A stretch of DNA of 64,000 bases from assembly GCF_901933205.1 (NCBI RefSeq), contig NC_044572.1, positions 92,098,965-92,162,964 of the forward strand, read 5' to 3'. Shown here piece after piece: positions 12,665 through 27,430 of the stretch. The stretch comes from Camarhynchus parvulus (taxonomy: Eukaryota > Chordata > Aves > Passeriformes > Thraupidae). A program made the translations under genes and the position numbers. The notes below the pieces were generated by a model. That model searched no databases, had not been told where the DNA came from, and worked only from the letters and a program-made list of their open reading frames with translations. Each line of letters opens with the position of its first letter. The stretch's first letter is position 1.

Positions 12665-15600
12665 CTGCAAATGACACTGTTTCCATGCAGAAGTAGCTGG
12701 AAATAGATTGTGCTATTACAGTGCTTTTATTCTTATCTTCTTTAATTTCATCACTTGGAAATGCCAGATTAAACATTTTGCAGTGATCCTTAGTGAGGGG
12801 ATTGCTCTCTTTCTAAGTGTGTCACAGCAACCATAATGAAGAACTTTAAAGACCAGGAAACGAAACAAAACAAAAACTTCAGGTTCAGAGGAAACGCAAT
12901 TTGATCCACAGTGCAAGCATTTTATAAGAAACTCTTCTACAGACATTCCTGTTTACTTTTAGCTACCAACAATTAAATAAAGATTTAATTATTGAAGTGT
13001 AATGTGCTTAGCTACAATGGATAGTGAAACAAATAAAATAAGCACAGTAGAACAGTTTTCCTCAATAGCACTGCTATAAACTGCAGTTTCAAAAAAATTG
13101 ACCTTGGACAGCCCCAAGAGCTAAGGGCCAGAGAAAGATATCAGCTTAATAAATCTGTATAATTAAGTCTTTTGTGTACTCTCCACGGCATACACAAATT
13201 GAAACACAAACCAATGGGCAGAGCATCATAAAAACCCAAGCCAAAGCAGTTCTTTCCCAATGAAACCATTGCTGTGGGTGCAAGACAAAACCCTCTTCAT
13301 GACTAGGTCCAGAGGGGATACAAGGTCTTCTCCCCTACACTGCTATAGGAGCTTCACTGCTGTCCTCAGGTGCACTCTTGATTTCCTTTTCTTCCTCTTG
13401 CTTCCCCACAGTACCCCTTTTCCATCCCTATCATCTGTAAAATACGATGTACCCGCTGGAACTAACACGACTGTGACAGCCACTTCATCCCTAATCACCT
13501 GAGCTACACTGCAAGACTTCATCTTTACATACTTTGATATCTTAAGACCATCAATCTTTCATGAGAGGGATGGTGCTTGAGTACTGAAACCAGCTACTTG
13601 GTCATTTAAAATACTTAAAAGCCACCACTATATGCAGGACACTCAAACTCAGATATTTTGTTATACTGTTTTACATTTTATATGATCCCTTTTACAGCTA
13701 TTTTATTTCTAATGTATCACATATCACCTCTGCTAAAGAAATCTTTTCTTTCAGAGTCTAAAATAACCTTCCAGAAATGGCAAAAATGGAGCAAACTACT
13801 CCCCTGTCCCTGCTCAAGAAAGCAAGGCTGAAAAGGACTTCCCCTTGCCCACTGCTATCCCAGCATGAAAAGGGCAGTGAAAGGGAGGCCCCTTCCAATA
13901 TGGAGCTTTCCCACAGCTCTCATACTTCATTATTTAAGTGGTGGGAGTTGAAGATGGCTAGGGCATCCCCTGATGGCTTCCCCAGGGCCAACCACCCACC
14001 CACCCCCTCAGCTGATGAGTAGCTACCATCTCCTGGAGAAAACTCACAACACCTTGCCTGTCATGCACTTTACTCTTACAGCCAGGGCAGCTAAATAACT
14101 GAGGTGCGAAGAGTGTTCCCACTTTCTTGTCATGCAGGTGCATGGTGGTGGATGCATTTCTTTCTCAGGAAATTCTGCACCAAACAAAGTCCCCTCCCTG
14201 CTCCCACTCTGTATCTAACAGGCAGGAAACCCAGCAACCAGGCCAGCCTCAAGCAGTGATACAGCTGATTGCATCTGGCTTCCCCTTAAACAGAAATTCA
14301 GGAATTGCCACATTCCAGAGAAGCAATTCTGCCTCCAACATGCTGCAAAAAAATACTTGGCAGTCTCCCCCACTCTCCAAATGAACACTATCTTGTCTAC
14401 CTAAAAAGTACAGGCTGCATGAGCTGGGCAAAAACCACTAAGTAACCATGGATGGAGGGCTGTTTTTCTTTTTGCTGATTTTTAAATATGATGTCAATTA
14501 TGTAATGCTGTTAATTATTAAAAATTAATATGCTCCTATTCAATATAAAAGCCATTTTCAGAATTTCTGGTTTTGCAAAGATTCTTGAGTGTATCACACT
14601 ATTACTGGCTATGTGTTATTTATGCAGCTTCTTATACAATATATTAACCTGGAAAAATGCATGTAATAACAAAACATCCCCATTTATCTGAGAACAACTT
14701 CAATTTCTAACAGCCAAATGGAAGAACAAGCAAACAAACAAAAAGTCAGAAACCATGCTCAAAAAGAAGGGAATAACAATTCACTGACTGCAAAAACCAC
14801 TAAATGATTCTGCTCTTCAAACTTAGGAGCTAAGTATAACAATTGCTGCAACTTGGTACCCAACATTCAAAAGTTTCAGTAGTTTTTAAACTACCTATGC
14901 CTCTGAAAGTTTGGAAAAAAATTTCTTGCTTCCCCAGAAAGCCTTCGAAGGTTCTGCACATGACACAAAAGTCTTCTAAATCAAACTCTTTTTCAGAACA
15001 GTTTTGTGTGTGAATTTTGCTTTTATAACCACTGATCCACATGCTTGATGCTAGTTAACTATGGCTGATTTCAGAACTCAAGAGTCTTAGAGAGAGGAAG
15101 AGAGCTTTTAAAAGGTTACTTCGCAGCTTCACTAAGTTGTGAACTTACAACTCACTCTGCTTGTCAGAGCAAGCTGCAGAAGTGTAGAGTGAACTAGATC
15201 CTCCTGGGCTTTATAATTTTATCTAGAGTAATGATTTACAAGCTCTTCAATTTGTGGGCTGTTTTACTTTTCTCTATGGAGGTATAGCACAGGCTGCCAA
15301 AAAGGAAAGTAAAGCTGAGAATGATGGCCTTTGTTCTTTTTATATGGTAGGTTTTAAACCACCATAGTCCATCTTAGTTTGTAAGAACAAGGCCTGCAAG
15401 TGCAATTTTAAGTTTATGCCAGTTATAAAGCATGGCATTCATATACACACATCAGTTTAGCTAAATTTGCTTCTAATGTGCCTATCACCCTTAGCCTAAA
15501 TTCAAAGTAACATTGATTAACTGTCATTGGAGTTACACCTCAACCACTTCAATAAACTCACCTGGATTCAGTCAATTTGCTGGTATTCTCACAGACATCA

Positions 15601-16511
15601 GAAAGAAAAATGTCATTCAATTGTGCTGCCTAAATAGCTGATTAGTGTGTGTCATCACCATTTTTTTTACCCACTTCTTGTTTATTATCTCTTCTCAAGA
15701 TCTTTCATTGCTTGAAGTTCTAAATGTTTTCTTTTCCTTTTGTTGAGCTTTGATGCTTATATCAACAGAGGAGTTTTGTACAACTAAAATTAGAAGTTTT
15801 AAAGAAATCACTATAAAGATTTTGAATTACACAGCTAAGTTCCCAAACACGCCATAAATAAATGATCAGTGTCTTGGTAGCAGGTTTGCACAAAATTTTA
15901 CCCAACAGACTATCAGATATATGGAAGATTTGAACCCTGCCCACACACAAACACTTGTATTACTGAATAATTAACTTCATTATTCAGATGAGAATATTAA
16001 TGATGTCAGTAAAGCAGCACAGCCATTAAAACTCAAAACCTCCCACCCACAACTGCAACACTGAAAAATCCCCCAAGCTTTATCTTCCATATCTTTTGTG
16101 TCAGGGTCCTGTAATCACTCAATTTGTCTACATCATCATTTCTCATTTTCTTGCAGGCTAGATACAGATGTCTTCTCTTTCCCTTCCTTAAATCCTAGCA
16201 TTTACAAGTGCACCAAGAAATGAAGACAAGGAGCAGAAAGCATCCATGTCAACGTGTCTGTGGTGGAATGACTTTTCAAATTCAGTTGTGTGGCAGAGCT
16301 CACACCTGTTCTGAAAAGGCCACTACCTCCGCCTTGCTCATAAATTAGATGGGAACTTAAGAGATCTTCTGTCTTCAAATATAGGTATCTCCTAAAGTAG
16401 AGGTCAAGGGAGGTGGAAACAATGGGATACCCCATTGACATCTACTCCAGGCTGTGTAAAGAAGCTCCAGGAGACACAGTTTTGCTCAAGCTAAAAAAGC
16501 AAGAGTGCTCA

Positions 16512-16548
16512 CTTGTTTAACAGAAAAAACATGTTTAACAGAAAAAAC
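16512..16548. repeat. Direct repeat of an 18-base word
   Basis: The word tgtttaacagaaaaaaca occurs twice nearly back to back (about 16514 and 16532). It probably arose by replication slippage or a short tandem duplication. Confidence 0.8.
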
Positions 16549-19500
16549 AAAATCTGGCTGTTTGCCTCAAACAATTTCATCATCACGATCATGAAGTACA
16601 TTTTTAATGAGGCCGCTCCTACCCTAGAAGCTGTTAACATACACAGATATGTAGTTAAGGCCTTAATCTGAAAATGCAGGTGACAGAAGCAAGTAGATAT
16701 AACCCGTTCAAGAAGAGACGCCAAATACCAGTGTTTTAAAATAATATATCTATGCCCACTCTTTGCATGATAAAGACCACAGTGTTTCATCCAATAATAT
16801 GAGAATCGAGCCTGTAACCTCAGCTCCTCTCAATCTGATGCCTCAGAGCCGTTTCAGAAGCGAAGCATCTGTTGTGGTTGCTAATAAAAAGTCTGAAGAA
16901 TTCTGCTTTCAAATATGCAAAAGTGGGTGGGGGAGAGGGGGCAGTTTCACTTTCCTGCAGCCACATGAAGATACATAACAGCTTTCAAAGTACATCATTG
17001 ACTCACTCATGGTAAAAATCAATCAATTCTATGAAGTTTATGGAGCCTGGTAAATTAGCTAGAAAAAACACAAGCTTCGCTAGCTCCTCAGGGTTCACAA
17101 TATGCGATCTGACCCTGGCTGTAACAATCACATCACTATAAACAAATGATGAAGGAACCACACCTGTCTGGAAACCCGGGTACTCAATAATGCTCCTTCC
17201 AAGGGGGTCAAAGCCTATAGAGCACAGGCTTCAAGGAGCCCTGCACTGAGCCAGTGCAGCAACAGATAAAAAAAAGTGAGGTCATCAAATGTGATGTAAG
17301 ACACAACTAAACAGGGAGAAGCATCAGCTCTCATAATAGGGTATCATTCCTAGGGAGTGGCACATGATACTTCCCTGCAATCAAACTAGAAAGAAGATTT
17401 AATACAAAGGAAAAACACTACAGAAGTGACAAATGGCAAGGTAATTCAGTTTAAGGAGTAACACAATAATTTTTCCTCTTCACTCAATTTCTAGTCTTTG
17501 CTACATCTCTGCTTCCAGCAGGCTGCGTAATCTGTCCAAAGACTCCAGTATCACACAAAAACCTTCATTGCTAAGGACAGTGATTTTTATTTATACTGTC
17601 TCAAGTTGCTACTTGCCGGCAACATGCCAGCATTCTGAGGAAGAACTGGTAAGAAGAAAAACTAGGCTGAGGCTGAGCGACCTCTTCAGCTGTGATTCTG
17701 TAAGATTTATTCTATGCAGAAACAAAGAGATTGCACTTACACACAGCAAGTTGAATTTCCACATCTGGAAAGCCTGGGCTGCTCTGCTGATAGCAGCTCT
17801 GCTCATGATCAGTCAACATGCTTGAGATACACTACCCTTCCTGACACGCTGCCCGTGCAAGACATACTGGATTTTGGCTGTTGAGTTCAGGTAAACTTAA
17901 AAGAGTAGCTGCGATCTCCAGATATCCAGCATGCATGGTTTCTCCTGGATCACCAAAGGCTTGGAAATCCAGGAGAAATGCATCATACCTACCTTCAATA
18001 TTCTACCAAGTTCTGGTTTCCCCCTACCCCAAGTGCAGTCAGACAACATGACCAGAGAAACTCAAATGCATGGGGGTTGCCAAGATCAAGGATAGAGGTT
18101 CACAAAAGGGTTAATCTGTGCCAAGACAAGCAGTCCTGATTTAAAAGCTCTGAACACCTGACACTAACACTGAGCTCTCTCCCAAAGGCAAGTTTACCCT
18201 GGGCTAAATTTGTCACCTTTCATATGCCTGTGTTGCAATTCTAGTACACTGAATCCTTCCTCATCAAATGCACAGCCTGCCCTTTTGTCTGCAGCTGCTT
18301 CAGTGCTATTGCACCATGTTTCTGCCTGGAGGTTTGTCCCTCTGCTCCTGTGCCCATAGCTTGAGAAGCTCATAATTGGCAGATCTGGGACACTAAATAA
18401 TTCTTAGTGAAAGCCAGGAAGCTGAAACCAACAAACAAGACCAGAAAACATCTCAGTCGGGGATGTGTGTATGTGTAATGAATGAAAAACAGTGGTAACA
18501 TAGAACTGTGTGAAAATATTTCTTTCCAGGTCCCTTTTACCATGGAACATGTTTTGATTCTCTAAATTCACTCTGTTGATGTTATAAACCCACCTTTTCC
18601 ATTAGGAAATGCATAGATAGCTGCAGAACCACACTTTAAATGAGGCAGTGCTGTGTTCTATTCCAGATTATTAGTTTGAAATACCACCACTTGCAGTGCA
18701 TTTACTCCTGTGTATGTACAGCTAGTACTACTTTTATAATGGAGCAGTGATTCAAGTATTTTCTGGCTCATTATAACAAACTGACACAGAGAGACTACAA
18801 ATACAAGGTAACCAACAGTTTTAGAGAAGGAAAAAAAACATACTGATTAGTGTTTAATTTGCTGATTCCTGGAGAAGAGAGAAACCTTTTGAACCTACAA
18901 ACAAATGAGGCCATCTGAAAAGTATGAAGGAAAGGACAAGACTTAAAAGCTGATGTATTTAAACAAACTAACTAACTAAAAATTATAATCAGTGCTATCT
19001 CCACAACCCATAAAACCGGTACCTTTCTGGTACAGCTCCATAAATCAATTTTGTTATCAAAATACAGTCACCAAATCTATAAAACAGACACACAAAAGGA
19101 AGTCTAGAGTTCAACAATCATCTCTGTCTTACCCTTGTTATTAATTGAAACAGATGGCAGTGGGGGTGGTAATAGCTACACGCAATTTGGGACACTACAG
19201 AGGAAGACATCAAGCTTTATAACAGTCACGCAAATACATGGTGCCTTTTATTCTAACCATATTCACACAGAAATATTTGAGGATGATCCAGTATTAGAAA
19301 CAGAATCTACCTTCTCTTTTATGCATATAAACTGCTCTCTTCCAAGACTCAACTACATCCACTAGATCATTGGTAAGCAGCAGGAAATTTAAATCATTCA
19401 ATCCAAGATGGAATATCTCCTAATTTTTTAAAAAAGGGAACTAAATTAATACCCTGGAATAAGATATAAAATTGCTTGCAAAGCAAGGAGCACTGCATCA

Positions 19501-22500
19501 GACTTGGCACTTCACATTCTAAGTCACACTTGCACAAAACAGGCAAGCAAGTGAAGGAAATAAATTAGAAGAGAAAAGCCTCCGTGCATGTGCCAAAATG
19601 CAGTCTTAGGATGCAGCTGTAACGCAGCCTAATACAGCTAACCCAGAGGAGCTGAGCCCACTCCCCCACAATTCCACCACGCTGCAGGGCGCTTCCAAAG
19701 CCACCCAGCTGCTCAGGTGGCTCAGCCAGGCTGAGGGCTTCCACCACTGCACATACACCAGATCAGTTCTCTGTAGGTGTCTCTTGCCAGGTCTGTGCCA
19801 CCAACCCCGACAGGGGAGCTGTGACCTCTGCCAGAGGGGCAGGTGGCAAACAGAAATGGAAACTTCCTAGAATGGGTGCAGCTGGCTCAGCTACTGGAAA
19901 GAGGGCCTTCCTTGAGAGATGGACAAGTCCCATAATTTTAATTACCACTCTTTTGCTTTCCCCCAAGAGGACAAACCCCCAAAGAGAAAAGAGAAGAGAA
20001 CCCTAGCCTAACTTTTCTTTAGAGAGGACCAGCCATGAGATGGGTATCATTATTGCAGGAAAGAGCACAAAAGAAAGGTCGGTGTAATTAAGCACCTAGT
20101 GATGCACCACATCTGCATGACTGAGTCTTCCTGTGATCCAGACCCAGCCCTGGCAGCCCTTTGCTGGCAGCTCATCCTCAGCATCCTACCAGACACAGAC
20201 AACTCATTTGGAGATGCTGATAAATCTGGCAAAGCTGCTTCCTGTTGAAAGGGCAGCACAGGCATGGTGGATGTCCCTGAAGAAAAACAAATGCTGGAGG
20301 CCAGTAAGACAGATCACTGAAGCACTTAAGTAGCAGAGTAACAAGCCCACACAAGGCTTTATGTATTTGTTTAACCCCTACACTAGAACAACCAGTGCCA
20401 TTTGGGCTGATTAACCTAAAATAAATAAAATGTCACTGCTCCCTACAGTGGATGAAAAACAAAAATGCTACATGAACTTGTACTCAGCTTTTCAGAACAA
20501 CCAGAACCAACTCCAGCTCTCCTGATACGGTGCTAGCACTCACCTTTTCTTTAATAGCTGTAACCTCTCATCTTTATTAATCAGGGACTTGTTCAAAATA
20601 CCCACAGCATGAGCTCCAAATTTCAGTTTAAGAGTTAACTTCTACAAAGAAGCCAATACTTGTTCTGTCAGTCCTTGCTCACTCTTGGGAAAAAGGAAGC
20701 AACTCAGACATGTTGCATAACTGCTCACAGTCACCGTCAAAGAGCTTGAGCAGTAATTGGAAAACTAATATCACTGCTTCAAATAGGTGCAAAAATACAC
20801 AGTGCAAGGCCCATTAAGAGGATAGATGAGGAGACAGACATTATACTCCTCTCCCTGTCAGGGCCTCTTCAGAATAATTTAATACAGGATCCACAGAAAA
20901 TGTCCTCCCACGTGTATTGATGCTAATTCACAGAATTAAACAGCAAAGCTAAGAATGCTGAAGCAAAGAAATTAGTTCACTGTAAAATCAGCTTCCAGTT
21001 TGGGCAAATTAACTAGGTAGCATGCTTCATTCATATGCCCTAACATACACAAAGTATGTAGTTTTGGTCAAGAGGTCTGTAAATCTGGCACTCCTGCTAT
21101 CCACAGATACACAGGGGCTTTCCAAAGAGTTCTTTCAGCTCCCCTTTAGCTATTGCATCAGCCAAGACAAGTACATTTATACTTCAGACAGTTTTCTAAA
21201 AGGTTCATTCTGCTTTTTTTTAAAAAAGTAAACCATAATCAGAAACCAAACCTATGCTTGTGCGCTCACACAAAGTTTGTTTTGCTAGCAAATTAAAAAG
21301 CAGAGGTCACCTACATGGTCAGCTTCACAGCGCCATGGGAGAAGACACTGTAGCTACTTGGAGTAGAAGAGTAAAAGAGCCTCTATCTAACACAAAGGAA
21401 AATACAGATCAGCTGTGCAGCTGGTTAAATAGAAAGGGAAATACATGACAACATACGACCTGATAGTTCTCTTACTTTTAAAGCCATCAGCAATTGAATA
21501 GAGGAAAACAAAATAAACATGTTTTTCAGATTGGGTGTTGTCTCCATCAGTCTCCCTCCCCATACATGTATACAATGGAGGGAGAAGATACACAAGAAGG
21601 ATACAGAGACTTATTTTCACAGGACTTCTTTGGTACTAAAGGAGCAGAAGACTTCATCAAGAATTTCTTACAAATTTATTCACATTACTGAAAGAAGCAA
21701 TCCATTTGTCATGTACACTTAGCAGCCCCTTGCAGATTACTAATATAAAACTGTAGTAACATTCTTTCAGTGAAAGATAACATGCTTGGCTGCATAAAAT
21801 CCTAAACAGTATGTAATAGAGTATGTTAGGTTAGTCACAGCATTTAACACTGCTATAACTATATCTATGTTTGCTTTCCAATGAGAACAACATGACAACA
21901 TAGAGCATCTGTCCCAGAACCGTACACAGCAATGACATTTCATTTTATAAAAAGAATCTTCTTTTTCAAAGTACTAAATAAACAAAAGACACCTAAAAAA
22001 AATTGAGTCTCATCTTCAGAAAAATGCTCTAATAAATTACAACCTAAAATTAGACATTTCAAATGACAACATTTCCCAGGGTCTCCTTTTTATACATTCA
22101 CAGAGCACCACAATTTTATTAAAAATAGCAAAGGTGGCCACAGAGTCATTGTTGGAGTTGGCACATTTGGGCTGCACTCCAGCCCTTGCCAGAGCACCTC
22201 TCTGAGATTCCAGGTTTATCAGTGGGTCCTTGCCTGCTCCTGCTCTGGTCCCAGCCTGGGGTGCCTGCAGCTCCCCTAGCCCTCTCCCAGGACTCTGTAC
22301 TCTGAGTGTTCTCCCTCCTGACATGTTATGGCCATGCTAAATTAGTAGCCAAGATGCCTTTTCCAACCACTAATGAATCTTATCAGTAGAAAAACAAAAT
22401 AGAGGAGCATGGATTTGAAACAACAAATACATATCCCAAACCCTGCTTACCTAAGTGACTCAAACTTCTGTGCTGGAGACCTGGGAGAAACCCTACCTTC

Positions 22501-24572
22501 TTCATACAATCTCAACAGCTTTTCCAAAACAAGGGCCCCAACTCTGTGAGAAAGGATTTTTCTAACTGTTCATAGCCCTTTGGCTCACTGATCCACACAA
22601 CTGCCAGACAAAACATGTTTTGTAACTTGGCTGGAGCTCTGAGCAGACTTTTAACAGCTAAAAGCTCAGGAATTGTCTATTAACCACCCTTGAGAGGCCT
22701 CCAGAAAGTATTTTATTTCAAGCTATTGTTTTGCTACCAGCTTTTTCAACAGCCTGTTGTTACCACAGCACATTCACAGCATAAATACCTCAATAGGTAA
22801 CTGAAAGGCACAATACAAGGTAAGCAAACCCCTGCTGCGAATAAAAAGGGCATTTTCTTATTTAATTACAGAGCAGTTGTCCATCAATACATGCATTTAA
22901 AGAGCCAACTCCAGAATCTGCAATAATCAGAGAGCAGCCTGGTGCAAATAGACCAGAAATACACAAATACCCTACCTACTGTTGCCCTGAACAACTGTAG
23001 ATAAATAATATGAACGGTAATCTATCTGATGAAGAGCAAAGATGGAAAACTGCACAATTTTCATGGTTGGTTAATGAGATAAGCCACAGCCCAAGGCAAC
23101 AGCCTCTACCAAATAGAGTAAGACTGCATTTCCAGCTTATTTTAACTACTTACATTTTTTTCCTGAGAGAGATAAACAGCATACTTGCTGTGCTGTCTAG
23201 GATGCTAAGCACACATGAAACAAACACAGCAGATAATTCTATTACTGTTCGTTCCTGTGAAGGAGTTAGACATTCAGTAGTGAACATCCACCCAGGTAAA
23301 TGAAATAGTTAAGGAAGAAGTTCAGGAATTAATTCTACTCTGCTCTCTAGGCAGCTGTCAGACTGCAATGATGAGCAATTTATCTTCCATCTACGACACT
23401 ATCAGCAGACAGGCAGAGTCACTGGGGAAGCCAGCTGCAGTCTACACCCTTCACGATATAAAATCCATGCCTCTGAAGAAGCACTCACCAGGGAACTTAG
23501 TCATTTGCCCAGCTGCCCCATCAACTGTGAAATACTTCTATGCTTTTCCTTGTCTGTTGCCTGCTGCGTGAGCAAAGAAGAGGTGCCCCATGAGGGAGCA
23601 GTTCCAAAGACATGCCAACCATCCTCTACGCTCTTCCACCTCCGACTTGGAATCAGCTGTGCAAATCCCCATACCTTTGCATCAGGATGTTACCACAACC
23701 TGAGAAACCCCACACGTGGAAGCTTAGGAAGCTGAAATGCCCCACTTACCTCTGGTCTTGAGGGTGCCACAGAGAGGCAGTCACACATGTGCAGCCAGAA
23801 TACTTATCCCAGAGCACAAAGTTCCCTCCCACACAGGAAGAAACAACTTCAGACCTGCAGGCAGGCAGTTTAATCGATGGCTGCCGCTGCCAACTATGTG
23901 CAGGCACAAGTGTTTCACCTGGAAGGGCAGGTGAGAACTAGATTTCTCTTCCAGATCCACAGCTACTGTACTACAGGAAGTGCTGACACCCCATCCTTCC
24001 TACCAGGGGTTTCGCAAAACACCTATAATTTCATGAGGCTGAGTGTTTATCAGGTGAGCTTGCAGTGATGGCAAGGTGCTTTTATTTTACCTTAAATGCA
24101 ACGAGAAGTCAGAAACCACACGGACACAAAGGTGATGGCACAGAAGCTGAACTAGTCTGATGGAGAGGCTGGACACCCCACAAGGCCATAGGACACAGCA
24201 CTGGCAACCTGGCTGACCCGGCAGGTGGAACTTGCTCATTTTGCAAGTCCTGGTAGGTGCATGAGGAAAAGAAGAGCTGAACCAGGCCAGGCCTTACCAG
24301 CTCGTTTCATAATCCCATGACTTACCTGCAATGAGATCAAAACCATCAACAGTCTTATCTGTCTGTAACCAGTATCAAACTGTGGAAACTCACAGCTCTT
24401 TGCCACCAATGACTCCAGAGGAGGTCCAAAACACCAGCAAAATAAACCTTATGAACCACTTAGTCATCTTTTATGAGTAAATCCACATCAAACCAGAGTC
24501 CATCCGCACAGATAGCTAAGGGTGCATGAACTCCATCCATTGACCAGCAAATCACTGTTTCCCAATCTACCT

Positions 24573-24614
24573 TTAGAAGCACTACTGACTACTGCTTGCT
24601 TAGAAGCACTACTG
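24573..24614. repeat. Tandem 27-bp duplication (two partial units)
   Basis: The word ttagaagcactactg occurs at 24573 and again at 24600, with ctgcttgc-like text between, giving a period of 27 bases. Confidence 0.75.
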
Positions 24615-27430
24615 CTTTTCAGCCATGACTCACTGTCCAAAATATAAAATAAATTGCTTTGTACCCTTAGGAACAACACTTCTAACTGGCAGCTAGGAGT
24701 CATGCATTTGAAGTTTTGTCTGATTTGAGGTATCTGCTAAAACTGAAAACTTCAGGAATGGGCTTGTTCAAAGTTGTTTGCCTTGGGTCACACAAGTATT
24801 AACTTCCCAGTTTTCGTCAGCAACAATTACATTTGCTGAGCAAAGATATTAAATAATGTTCTTTATGAACTACCAAATGTTATCATCAGAATAGTTCATC
24901 TCTGCTTTTTGCCACTGCGCATTACAAACCACAAAACATACCTCAAAACCTTGAGAGCATTCAGAAAAACAGGGCAGCAATAAAATCTCCTTTCTACAAA
25001 GACAAGTATTCCAGGCAGCACCATCTCTCCTTTCTGCATGTGCTTCTAATGTTCTTACATCAAATGCACATTTCAACATTTTCATACATTTGTTTTTGCT
25101 GAACTGTCATGATTTCTCTCTCAGTTCTATGGGGAAACTTTTAAACAGCAGTCGAGATTTGTGATGCCAAATGTGATCAGGGGTATCACAAAAAAAACCC
25201 AAAAAAACCCCAACCAAACACAAAAATAAAATGACAAAGCAGTTATTTTCTAGTTGGCATGTTGTCTGCCTTCGATTAGAGTCTGTCCAACATTAGAGGT
25301 ACTGCTGTACATTCTTATTGTCTCTTAGCAAAGAAAAAGTCATGATTTTTTAAATAGACATACTGAAAATTCATTAAACTCATTAATGATTGTAGGTGTG
25401 ACACCACTTTAAAGTAATTCTGGGCTGATTCATACAGTCATTTCTCACCCCACAAACCTAACTTGTCATAAAGACAGAACCATTAATAAACAGGTGTTGA
25501 TTTATAAGAACTAGCTTGTGATTTTACACAGACCTCTTTTCTTCTGAGTCCAAAAGGGCTCCTGCCCACTCTGGGAAACCCCTTTTAGCAAAAGAAATGT
25601 CATGTTGGTGCAGCATGAGACCTTGCTGACTTCTGAGTTTATAAATACAATTACTGATACCATACTGATTTCCCTTCCTTGCCATGCTCCAGAGAAGTGG
25701 CTTTGGTTACCAACACAGTGTACAGGTGGAGAAGCTGATCCCCTTCCCTACAGGGTGAGCAGCAAGTAGGACAACAAGAAAGCCAACAGATAGCTGCACC
25801 ACATACTGTAAGATGGAAGGAAGACAGGAAAAAGAGAAGAGCACAAATTAACCCAAGCAATGTCGAAAAAGAACTGCCAACCAAACCAAATGCAAACACT
25901 AATTGAAGTTTGCTCTGTAACTCATGGAAAGTGATTGTGGATTGTAAGCCAAAACTATTTTTCATATAGAGACCTGTCACCAGCTCTTTATGTGCTCAGA
26001 CTTTGCTTACAAAGCAGTTCTAAGCCATGTGTAGTCAAGTAGCAGCATTTCCCATTTCTAGATTTACATGTTCATGCTTTCCAATTCTTATGTTCAGTCA
26101 GAGAGCCCCACTGGCCTGCCTCCAGCAAATCTGTAGCCACTAAGAACCTGGCTTATCGAGGATTTTTTTAAAATTGTGAACACATTTAATTTAAGAAGAA
26201 AAACATTTAGTTCCATCAGTGTTGAAAAAACCTGCGCATGTGGAAAAGCAACAGCTGCAGATATGAAGCTGAACAAAACCAGCCTGCAATGCTCTTCAAA
26301 ACAACTCCCTGTCTCATGCTAAACAGGCAGGGCAGACATAACTGATGCTGTAAAAACAAACCATTATTTTTGTGAATGATCCACCTGCAATAGCTTAACC
26401 AGATTCAGTAACTGTTTAGCCAGAAGTCTGGTCAGCTTTCTGCCATTCCTTTCCCAGAGACAATTACTTGGGAACATGCACACAGTGACCCTCAAATGCT
26501 GCCCCTCTGTAGCAGGTCAGAGCCTCCTTAATTGCATCCTCCACACAAACCCTACTTGACTGCACTCAATCAGCCCTGTTTACCAAAATGCAAGTTCAAG
26601 CATGTATCAGACCAGGCTGCCATGAGCTTCCCGAGCTGCTGGGAGAGGTGGGGAGTCAGTGTACAAAGGTCCTGCGTAACAACCTGTTCTGTCTCAGAGC
26701 ACATGGAGAACAAAGCAACTCACTTCAAGCACACTCCAAATGCAGATACCCAAAATATACTCCTTTTTGTCATTTTGACTGGGATTAGGATGTACTTTTA
26801 TGTCTTCTGGACATATAAATATGAATACAGTGCTTTGAATTATAGCAAACAGGATCAAAAAGATACACTGTAAGACACCCTTTGTGCTGTCTTGTAAGTA
26901 TGAAACAGCAAAACCTAAGAAGCTTCATATTTTCATAACCAGGTAAAAACAAGCACTGAGCTCATATTGCAGAACAAACATGAAGTTAGCTCTTGTACAA
27001 AGCTTCCCCTGTTTGTGCTCTATTCTCATCTTCCTAGTCTTGGAGGAATCTTTTCACTTACTCAAAGCAATGAAACCACATGCCCTAGCGCAGCTCTTGC
27101 TTTCCAGAAAATGAGCTACACTCAAGAAGGCGAATGAAGTCCTCCCAGAGGCTTTCATGTGAGCCATGTCTTTTCCACAGGATACCACCTCTCTCAGCAG
27201 GAAGGGCTGCCCGAGCAGCTGAGTGCTTCTCTCCGTACCACACACACAGGGAATGACAAGGAGCTGTGGATGCTCTATGAAAGCATCTGGCTGCTGAACT
27301 CTCCTCACACTCACCTGCAACCCAGCAGATTTACCTGGAAGCTGCTGCCTGCTGTCAGCAGCACCCACATGATTTTTTTTTCAAAAGAGAACTTGTCACC
27401 TGGCTCCACAAGATGGTAGTTTGGATAATG

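Larger units (their letters stand above)
4882..27430. other. Unique non-coding DNA
   Basis: Apart from the weak exon-like blocks and simple repeats listed separately, I see no gene, RNA or repeat family here. The stretches near 5.7-6.5, 13.8-14.3, 19.6-20.3 and 23.4-24.3 kb are richer in G+C, which explains their slightly longer chance frames on both strands. Confidence 0.5.

Noticed and set aside
15060..15120. Purine-rich tract acting as a minus-strand acceptor
   Set aside because: All three frames behind it stop before any donor.
25651..25980. Minus-strand frame behind a very good acceptor (ttcctgtcttccttccatcttacag)
   Set aside because: The acceptor is strong, but no donor in a compatible phase follows, and the Cys-rich peptide is unrecognised. 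Treated as an intronic polypyrimidine tract.
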